Below are positions 53,290 to 60,102 of a stretch of 64,000 nt of DNA, piece after piece. The DNA lies in the NCBI GenBank assembly GCA_045588245.1, contig JAZNDW010000010.1:1-64000 (forward strand). The letters run 5' to 3'. The stretch comes from DTU064 sp045588245 (GTDB lineage: Bacteria > Bacillota > Clostridia > Oscillospirales > CAG-272). The stretch's first letter is position 1, and the number at the start of each line of letters is the position of its first letter. Under the pieces are notes generated by a model that saw nothing but the letters and a program-made list of their open reading frames with translations, was not told the origin of the DNA and did not search any database. The translations under genes were made by a program, and so were the position numbers.

Positions 53290-56200
53290 TCAAAAATCCG
53301 AATAGAAGGAAATGTTCATTTTGAAATCGATCTTGCAGAGTATCGCTCCATCTGATTCGATGCACATAAAGCAACTCGTCATTTTCGTGTAATCTATGCC
53401 CGAGTTGAGCACAAAACCGACAACGGCTTCTTCGGCGAAGTCTGAAATCTTCTTTTTGTTGCTGATAACGGTTCCGTCTTTGCTTATAAAGTATCCTGAA
53501 AGCTCAGCGATAGGAGCAGTGACTGCTTTTTTGAGCTTGATTTTGAATACGTTATTGGAAACAAGACGGTTGCCAACGATCTCTAACGGGGCATCGGTGC
53601 CACCATCAACGATTTCGGCCTTGGACGCTTCGACATCCGCGGGTTCATCTTCGAACAGGCTGTAGATCTTTTTCTTTTCCGCAGCCTGACGTTTGCGCTC
53701 TTCGTTGATCTCTTTCTGACGTTTTATGATCTGTTGACGTCTTTCTTCGGCGGCAGCCTTTTCAGCAAGCTTTTCTGCTTCTATGCGTTCTTTCTCTTCT
53801 ATTTCGAGTTTGCGTTCAAGCTCAATGCGCTTTTTCTCTCTGTTTGCAAGGTCATCTACTGCATTTTCAATAACTTCCGTATCGGCGGAAGTAGAGATAT
53901 ACGTATATATGTCTTTATAACGCCCGTCGGTGAATACGTGTCTGTATTCGTTATATGCATCTTCAAAACGCAAAGCCGCTTCGAAAGATTCAACGGGCAG
54001 AACAAATCTATACGTTTTGCTTGATAAAACTATCTCTGTAAAGCGTGCGATTCTGATGATCGGATTATTTTTGTATCTTTTGCTCGGTGAGCCGTCCTGG
54101 TTGACATATTTATACCGCTCGGCTATGATCTCACCGCGTGCAGGCATATCGTCATTGACCTCAACGTCTTTGTGCTGAACGGAGAAGAATGTCCGATCAA
54201 ACGTAAGCACGGACATGGCTTTGTTCAACTCGTAGATAACGGTGCAGTAAGGGAAAATGACCAGAAAGCAGCTGTCGTTGCCGATGGCGAAAACAGAGTC
54301 GCATCCTTCAAAAATATATTCGTTCAGCAAAGATTTTGGCATTTTGTCAGCACAAATAAGCTTTGATTTGCGTTTGAAAATCTGCCATTCTTTTGTTTTG
54401 CCGAAAACTTTGCTCAGTTTGTGTATACGTGTCGGCATATAAGTCGATCTGAGCTTCGGCTCTGCCGAGAGCTCAAAAGATTCAATACCGTCCGTCTCGG
54501 ATAATCCGAGCGCGACGTTGATCTCTTTTACCCGCAACAGCTGCTTTTGATGCTCGTTTATGTATCGGTTGTATTCCTTTATGCGTTCGTATTCGTTCTT
54601 GTCACCGACAAGCTCCGCATACGCTTCGTTGAGCAGCAGTTCTTCGACAACGGAGCTGTGAGAGGAGAATTTGTGCGAAGGCAGCTTATCATATTTCGGA
54701 AGCTTCAAGCCCGATAATATCTTAGCTTTCTCGGATAATAACCTCTGTTGTTCCGCAAGAAGACCGGCTTTATCTTTTGCCTTTTTCCATTTTTTATGAG
54801 CATTATCGAGTTTTCGTTTTTTTTCGGTCAGCGATTCTTCAAGCGCTTTTATCTCTTCGGAAATCTGTTGCACTTCCTTTTCGACACCGGCGGAAGCTGT
54901 TGTCAAAGACCGTTTTTTTGTAAGGTATGCGCTCTGCGACGAGAGAAGCTTTTCCAATTCAGCGTTTGCGAGCGATATAAGCGTCGTGAAACGGTTGTAT
55001 CTTTCTACGGCATCGTCACTCTGCTGTTTTAACGTGTTTTGAAGCGAATGAAGCTCGTTTTGCTTGTTCAGTATAATCCCGTCAAGCTCTTTTTTCTTTG
55101 AAACAGCAAGGAAAAAGCATTTTTTTCTTTGCTCGGAAAGCTGACTGAGCTCACTTTCGATTTGCATGATGCGATCTTTCAAAGAATCACGTTCGGCGAT
55201 GGCTTTACTTTGATCGTCATCACGCTCGCGTGTTATGTCGGCGAGCTTTTGACGATATGATGGGATAAGATCAAAATCGGCTGTAGGCGAATGCCCAAAA
55301 GCGTCAAGCTCCGTGATGAAAGCCTCTCTTCTTTTTGTCAGCTCGTCAAGCTCTTTCTTTTTACTTCTCAGTTGAGAACTGTCGCGTTCAATTTCATCTG
55401 CCATTGAAGCGTAGTAGGGCATTTCGCCGCCAACGGATATCAATAAGTCTTTTTTCGTTCCGAAAGCGTCTTTGGCAAATTGTTTTACGGACGCGGGAAG
55501 ATCGACAATATATCCTGAATAATTAAAGAAAGCTTTTGAATCGATTGTTTCAATACCGTGCTCAAAAGACAATTTTTCGATAGCAAATCCGGCGAAGGCT
55601 TCTTTGCCGATCGTCTTAACAGACGAAGGAATCTCCAAGACTTCGAGACTCCCTTTGCTGTCTGAGAAGAAAGCTCTGTCGCAGATCTTCGTTAAGCCAT
55701 CGTTAAAATGAATGCTTTTTATATTGCTGCATCCTTCAAAGGCAGAGTCTTTGATCTCTTTAAGGGAAGCCGGGAAGGAGATCTTTTTTATCTCCGTATG
55801 CTTGTAAAAAGCATATTTCTCAATGTATTCAACACCGTCGGGAATCACCACTGTGCTTTCGTAACGCTGCGGCCAATAATATAGCGTGTTACCTACAATG
55901 TTTGACGTGAGTAATATGCCGGGGAAGCCTTCGATCACGGTAAACTCGGTGTCGGCACTTTTTAAGTATTCCCCTGCATAAGAATCGGGTTGAATAACGT
56001 ATTCTTTTCGATCGTTTTTATATATAGACCAGCCGAAAGCGTTAGTGCCGATATTTTTAACTTTTTTTGGGATTGAAACGAATTCGATGTTTTTTGTTTG
56101 CAGGTTAAAAGCATTCGAACCTATTTCAACGAGAGAATCGGGCAAGGTTACCATTTTTAACGAGCTGCAGGACAAAAAGCACTCCGAAGCTATTTTCGTT

Positions 56201-56601
56201 ACACCTTCCGAAAGTATAACGGTCTGCAAGTTGTAGCATCCTCGGAAGGCTTGGTAGCCGATACGCTTGATATTTCCAGGAATAACGATCTCAGTCAATG
56301 ACGTACACGAATCAAAGCACGAATCGGGGATTTCTTCCAATGACTTCGGAAATACTATTTTTTTTACATAACTGCCCTTGAATGCGCCATGCTCAATCTC
56401 CTTCACACCGTCGGGGATGACTATCTTACTGTCGGTACATGTCCATTCGCCGCGATACAAGGTTCCTTTGACGACCTTCCATGTGTTCATCTTGCTCTGT
56501 GACAGATCAGAAGAACAGTAAGGGCAAAGCTTATTTTTCCGCCTCGTATCGATATTGACGACAGCGTCGCACTTTTTGCAAAAGTATCTTTCCTGAGCCA
56601 T
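53290..56601 (-). CDS. Giant zinc-ribbon / BspA leucine-rich-repeat / coiled-coil protein
   Basis: 1103 residues. Zinc ribbon Cys8, Cys11, Cys26 and Cys29 ('FCKKCDAVVNIDTRRKNKLC'). BspA-type LRR_5 repeats at about 45-210 and 260-400 ('IEHGAFKGSYVKKIVFPKSL', 'IGYQAFRGCYNLQTVILSEG', 'IGKEAFAGFAIEKLSFEHGI'). A long coiled coil spans about 405-660. A globular part covers about 700-920 ('TRIHKLSKVFGKTKEWQIFK'). A charged helix (about 930-1000, 'REKKRIELERKLEIEEKERI') leads to a small C-terminal beta domain. No signal peptide, so unlike classical BspA surface proteins it should be cytoplasmic. 34 bp after brxL, hence co-transcribed. Role unknown; LRRs suggest recognition. Confidence 0.8.
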   Translation of the reverse strand: MAQERYFCKKCDAVVNIDTRRKNKLCPYCSSDLSQSKMNTWKVVKGTLYRGEWTCTDSKIVIPDGVKEIEHGAFKGSYVKKIVFPKSLEEIPDSCFDSCTSLTEIVIPGNIKRIGYQAFRGCYNLQTVILSEGVTKIASECFLSCSSLKMVTLPDSLVEIGSNAFNLQTKNIEFVSIPKKVKNIGTNAFGWSIYKNDRKEYVIQPDSYAGEYLKSADTEFTVIEGFPGILLTSNIVGNTLYYWPQRYESTVVIPDGVEYIEKYAFYKHTEIKKISFPASLKEIKDSAFEGCSNIKSIHFNDGLTKICDRAFFSDSKGSLEVLEIPSSVKTIGKEAFAGFAIEKLSFEHGIETIDSKAFFNYSGYIVDLPASVKQFAKDAFGTKKDLLISVGGEMPYYASMADEIERDSSQLRSKKKELDELTKRREAFITELDAFGHSPTADFDLIPSYRQKLADITRERDDDQSKAIAERDSLKDRIMQIESELSQLSEQRKKCFFLAVSKKKELDGIILNKQNELHSLQNTLKQQSDDAVERYNRFTTLISLANAELEKLLSSQSAYLTKKRSLTTASAGVEKEVQQISEEIKALEESLTEKKRKLDNAHKKWKKAKDKAGLLAEQQRLLSEKAKILSGLKLPKYDKLPSHKFSSHSSVVEELLLNEAYAELVGDKNEYERIKEYNRYINEHQKQLLRVKEINVALGLSETDGIESFELSAEPKLRSTYMPTRIHKLSKVFGKTKEWQIFKRKSKLICADKMPKSLLNEYIFEGCDSVFAIGNDSCFLVIFPYCTVIYELNKAMSVLTFDRTFFSVQHKDVEVNDDMPARGEIIAERYKYVNQDGSPSKRYKNNPIIRIARFTEIVLSSKTYRFVLPVESFEAALRFEDAYNEYRHVFTDGRYKDIYTYISTSADTEVIENAVDDLANREKKRIELERKLEIEEKERIEAEKLAEKAAAEERRQQIIKRQKEINEERKRQAAEKKKIYSLFEDEPADVEASKAEIVDGGTDAPLEIVGNRLVSNNVFKIKLKKAVTAPIAELSGYFISKDGTVISNKKKISDFAEEAVVGFVLNSGIDYTKMTSCFMCIESDGAILCKIDFKMNISFYSDF

Positions 56602-56635
56602 TAACTTTCTCCTACGTAAATACGGTAACTACAAA

Positions 56636-58750
56636 TCAATAATAGAGAGCCTTCTTTGCAGCTTCAAGAGGTGTGGAATAGAATATGACCTCTATTGCAT
56701 TTTTCAGATTTTTTTTGAGTTTATCGTAATTGGGCTTGCTGTCGATCGGGAGCAATATCTTTTTTGCACCTGCGTTCGATGCCGCAACGAAAATATCCTC
56801 AAGCTCTGTTGTTACGGGCATCATGCTTCCCGACATAACAACACGTCCGCAGATAACGAGAGCGGGGGAGACGGGACGGTTTGAGATCGCAGAAAAAAGC
56901 CCTACGACCTCGGCAACGGATATTTCATCGCAAACGCCTCTGCTCTGCAGATCGTTATAGTAAAGCGTATAATCAAAACCGTTGCTGTCTCCGCTGACAA
57001 GCTTCCTGGAGTTTTCCGTGAAATAGTTGAACGCAGCATTGATCGAGTCTTTGACTCGCTTTGGAGCACGTGCCAAACCCTCGACGTTTTTGAAGCTGAA
57101 AACGCCTGTTCCACTTATTAGCTTGTTTTCAAGTCGGTATATACCGATCAGATCGTTTACGGATTTGCCAATGCCGTAAACGTATCCGGGAGTTTCGCAT
57201 CCGCTGTATATCAATGTTCCGCTTGCAACTTCGGGAAGCGTAACGATCGTTTCGTCTGCAGTGTCAAGGTCAATGTAGCCAAGATCAACGTCACTGAACT
57301 CACCGGGAGTCATCTTGCGAAGCTGCTCTTTGACTCTTCTTCTGCATTCGATCGAATATTCAAGAAGCTCTCTTGCACCTTCTTTGTCAATTATCTCATC
57401 CGGATAAACAAGCTTTGCAAGACCAGAGAACGTTCTTGTGACAGCTATCGTGTCGCGTGTGTTGAAAGAACTGTTCAACGCAAAGTATTCGCCGAAAGAA
57501 TTGGTAAAGTCGTATTTTCTCATGGCGTGGCAAAATTCCGAAAAGCAGTCGGAAATAAGCCCGTAGCCTTTGGTGAAGAGATTGGTCCTGAGCTTTGGCG
57601 TTTCCCAGCCGGGCAGATATGCGTGTATTCTGTCGAAAAAGGCGGAGTCATTATTGAATTCATCGGGGAAAGGCTCAAAAAGATTCGTTGTCCGCATCAT
57701 ATCCGACACGCTTCTGAACGTATTACCCTCAAATGCGATGGACGCATCCGAGCTCATTGATTCGGATCCGCGGGCAAATGAACCGTTTGCCATGTAGTTT
57801 TTCATTATCTGCACCATATCACCCGAAGCTTCTGTAATACCCGCAACTTCGTCGAATGCGATGCAATCCCAATTTCCAACAAGACCGATTTTTCTTAACG
57901 ACATATTGTAAAACATATTGGATACTGTCGTTGTACCGCTGCTGATAAGGATGGAGTACGGCGAAAGCTCGCTGTATACGTGAGATTTTCCCGTGCCTCT
58001 CGGTCCGAGCTCAACGAGATTATAATTCTTCTGTATGAAAGGAACGAAACGCAAAAGATAATGTAGTTTTTCCTTTTCGGTCAGTTCATCCGGTTCATAT
58101 CCGACCGAACGGATCAAAAGAGAGATCCACTCATCTTTTGTGAATTCTGCGCGTGCGTCTCTGATCTCGTCAAGATCGAGATTTGGCATCTGTATGGGCT
58201 TAAGCGAAGAAATAACAAACGGAGAATCGTATTTTGAACGTTTCTTTTTGATTTGTTTTTTCTTTATCGGATTTCCGAATATATCTACGTCGAGCGCTTC
58301 TTCATTTTCTTTATCGTCGAGCCCCATATATTCGATCTTTACGATGCACCAGACACCGCCGATGAGCAGTTTTTCGTTGTGAACGACGATGTCGGAGCTG
58401 ATCTCAAAAGGAGAGATATTGAGATTAACAAATCTCGCAACATATATGTCTTCGCGTGTGTCAAGCTCAACTATGATCTTGTCGATCAAAGTATACTGTC
58501 CGTTTTCTTTGATCTTGGATTTGATATATTCACTTTGATCAGGGCGGACGTAGTTTTCGCTTAGAATACGCTTGATTTTTTCAATGCCCATTTCGATCGC
58601 TTCTTCATCGTCGGTGGCGCAGTACATTCCGAGTAAATATTCAAGCACGTATGTCGGAACGTTGGCGCCTTTCTTCATAAGTGAAGTAAGATCTTTTCTG
58701 ACGATCTTTCCGGGGAAAGTCTCAATTATTTTTCTGTCGAAATCTGTCAT
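56636..58750 (-). CDS. Orphan BrxL-like AAA+ protein with degenerate Lon-like domain
   Basis: 704 residues. N-terminal helical domain, then an acidic/basic linker 'FGNPIKKKQIKKKRSKYDS'. The AAA+ domain has Walker A 'LGPRGTGKSHVYSEL' (about 249-256), Walker B 'WDCIAFDEVAGI' (about 295-305) and 'ARGSESMSSDASIAFEGNT'. The C-terminal Lon-like domain (about 540-704, 'VAEVVGLFSAISNRPVSPAL', 'VVMSGSMMPVTTELEDIFVA') keeps a Ser near the expected place ('ISVAEVV'). It has no Lys where Lon has its catalytic Lys, so protease activity is doubtful. This layout is that of BrxL from BREX phage defence, but pglX, pglZ, brxA/B/C are absent here. The ATG at 58750 follows GAGGAG. First gene of the operon. Confidence 0.87.
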   Translation of the reverse strand: MTDFDRKIIETFPGKIVRKDLTSLMKKGANVPTYVLEYLLGMYCATDDEEAIEMGIEKIKRILSENYVRPDQSEYIKSKIKENGQYTLIDKIIVELDTREDIYVARFVNLNISPFEISSDIVVHNEKLLIGGVWCIVKIEYMGLDDKENEEALDVDIFGNPIKKKQIKKKRSKYDSPFVISSLKPIQMPNLDLDEIRDARAEFTKDEWISLLIRSVGYEPDELTEKEKLHYLLRFVPFIQKNYNLVELGPRGTGKSHVYSELSPYSILISSGTTTVSNMFYNMSLRKIGLVGNWDCIAFDEVAGITEASGDMVQIMKNYMANGSFARGSESMSSDASIAFEGNTFRSVSDMMRTTNLFEPFPDEFNNDSAFFDRIHAYLPGWETPKLRTNLFTKGYGLISDCFSEFCHAMRKYDFTNSFGEYFALNSSFNTRDTIAVTRTFSGLAKLVYPDEIIDKEGARELLEYSIECRRRVKEQLRKMTPGEFSDVDLGYIDLDTADETIVTLPEVASGTLIYSGCETPGYVYGIGKSVNDLIGIYRLENKLISGTGVFSFKNVEGLARAPKRVKDSINAAFNYFTENSRKLVSGDSNGFDYTLYYNDLQSRGVCDEISVAEVVGLFSAISNRPVSPALVICGRVVMSGSMMPVTTELEDIFVAASNAGAKKILLPIDSKPNYDKLKKNLKNAIEVIFYSTPLEAAKKALYY

Positions 58751-58822
58751 GATTTTATCTCCTCGATCCAAGCTGTGCTTTAGGCTGATTTAATTAATAA
58801 AGTTTAGTGAAGTATATTAATT

Positions 58823-58852
58823 ATTATACTATACTTTATATATTTTTTTCAA
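58823..58852 (-). promoter_or_regulatory. Promoter and palindromic operator of the brxL-LRR-AAA operon
   Basis: Minus strand TTGAAA, 18-bp spacer, TATAAT. The -10 box overlaps a palindrome AGTATA-N8-TATACT at 58811-58830, a likely repressor site. The remaining 58853-58992 is A/T-rich with no gene. Confidence 0.6.
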
Positions 58853-58992
58853 CATGATTTTCCAAGTTGGAAGTTTCTTTGATAAAAAACGTATTTGCGG
58901 CAGATTAATTCGATGTAGAGTCGCTGTTATCGTTATGGAGGAGAAAAAGTTTGACTCAATAGCATCATTTGTGAAAATGTGTTAAAAATATA

Positions 58993-59021
58993 TTGACAAT
59001 ATTCGACAATCATATTAAAAT
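58993..59021 (+). promoter_or_regulatory. Promoter of the first pilin-like gene
   Basis: TTGACA, 17-bp spacer, TAAAAT: near-consensus. A run TATATATAATAAATA follows; start codon at 59057 after CAGGAG. Confidence 0.7.
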
Positions 59022-59056
59022 TATATATAATAAATACTATATTTTCAGGAGCTAAT

Positions 59057-59449
59057 ATGAAAAAACAAAACAAAAAGCGCGGTGGCTTCACCATCGTTGA
59101 ACTGATCGTCGTTATTGCCGTTATCGCAATTCTTGCAACGGTTCTTGTCCCGACGTTCTCCGGAGTGCTCGATAAAGCGAATGAATCTACGGTCATCCAG
59201 AATGCAAGAAATTTCTACATTGATTATGTTGCTAATCTTGATTACATCAACGGTGAAGCTTCCGAGCAGAACGTTGTAATCAAGGTCGAAGAGGATAAAT
59301 ACGTTGCCGTTGCAAACGGCGAAATCGTTAATGAAGTGTTCGATGACGTTGACGAGGCAAAAGAAGCCGCAAACGGTGCTACAGTAGTCGTTGATATGGA
59401 AGAAACCGAAGAAAGTGTATCCAATTCCGCAGACAGTACCGCACAATAA
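59057..59449 (+). CDS. Orphan type IV pilin-like protein 1
   Basis: 130 residues. Class III signal: basic 'MKKQNKKRGG' then 'FTIVELIVVIAVIAILATVL' with the Gly/Phe prepilin-peptidase site and Glu5 of the mature protein. The rest is a short acidic globular domain ('KVEEDKYVAVANGEIVNEVF') ending in a Ser/Glu-rich tail. Should be processed and inserted in the membrane by a prepilin peptidase (PilD/ComC type) encoded elsewhere. No assembly ATPase or secretin-like gene is nearby. Paralogue of the gene at 59523-59912, which faces it. Confidence 0.85.
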   Translation: MKKQNKKRGGFTIVELIVVIAVIAILATVLVPTFSGVLDKANESTVIQNARNFYIDYVANLDYINGEASEQNVVIKVEEDKYVAVANGEIVNEVFDDVDEAKEAANGATVVVDMEETEESVSNSADSTAQ

Positions 59450-59464
59450 TAACTGAAAAAATAT

Positions 59465-59496
59465 AGCGGAGTGATTTTTGATCACTCCGCTTTTAT
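59465..59496. terminator. Bidirectional terminator between the pilin genes
   Basis: Stem AGCGGAGTGA/TCACTCCGCT with T4. Confidence 0.8.
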
Positions 59497-59522
59497 AGTT
59501 GACATAACAACAAACGGTGCCG

Positions 59523-59912
59523 TTACTGCTCGGCAGAAGAATCGTCTGTGTCCGTAAGATTGCCTATGAGATCGTATGTATATGATCTGTCGATATTTTT
59601 GATCGCGGCGAACGCATCCTCCTCCGAAACGTAAACGGTGGAGTCGAAGGTCCCGCTCATTACGACGATATATTGATCGTTACTGACTCGAACTATATAG
59701 TTTGTGTTTATCAGCTGATGCTCTGTGTAGTTATATAAAGCTAAATATTCGGTGTAATAAGTTTGCGCGTTCAGAAGGGCAGCCGTATCATCGGCTTTTC
59801 TTAGAACGTACGAAAAGGTGGGTATGAGAACTGTGGCTAAAATGGCGATCACGGCAATAACGATGATCAGCTCAACAACGGTAAATCCTTGTTTTTTATT
59901 TGCGGTATCCAT
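59523..59912 (-). CDS. Orphan type IV pilin-like protein 2
   Basis: 129 residues. 'MDTANKKQG' then 'FTVVELIIVIAVIAILATVL' (class III signal, Glu5), 'LRKADDTAALLNAQTYYTEY', 'YIVRVSNDQYIVVMSGTFDS' and an acidic end 'DTDDSSAEQ'. Homologous to the facing pilin over its whole length but clearly diverged after the helix. The globular domain resembles the minor pilin-like proteins found in pairs in clostridial genomes. Adhesion, DNA uptake or a pseudopilus role cannot be told apart from sequence. Confidence 0.85.
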   Translation of the reverse strand: MDTANKKQGFTVVELIIVIAVIAILATVLIPTFSYVLRKADDTAALLNAQTYYTEYLALYNYTEHQLINTNYIVRVSNDQYIVVMSGTFDSTVYVSEEDAFAAIKNIDRSYTYDLIGNLTDTDDSSAEQ

Positions 59913-60041
59913 CTTTTTTTACCTTTACGGTTGATATAGGATAATTTTATTATACGGATCGTGAAATGTCAACTCTGTTTGTGCTTGTGTGACCGTGAAA
60001 ACAAGAATTTTAAGTATACGCAAAAATCCGACGGAATTCTA

Positions 60042-60071
60042 TTGATTTTCAGTGTGTTTTTTTGGTACAAT
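60042..60071 (+). promoter_or_regulatory. Promoter of glgB
   Basis: TTGATT, 18-bp spacer, TACAAT, 32 bp before the ATG. Confidence 0.65.
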
Positions 60072-60102
60072 TATTATGTAAACCATAAGTGGAGGGATTT
60101 TT

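Noticed and set aside
50022..58750. Complete BREX locus
   Set aside because: Only a brxL-like gene is present. No pglX methylase, pglZ phosphatase, brxA, brxB or brxC-like gene lies in the window.
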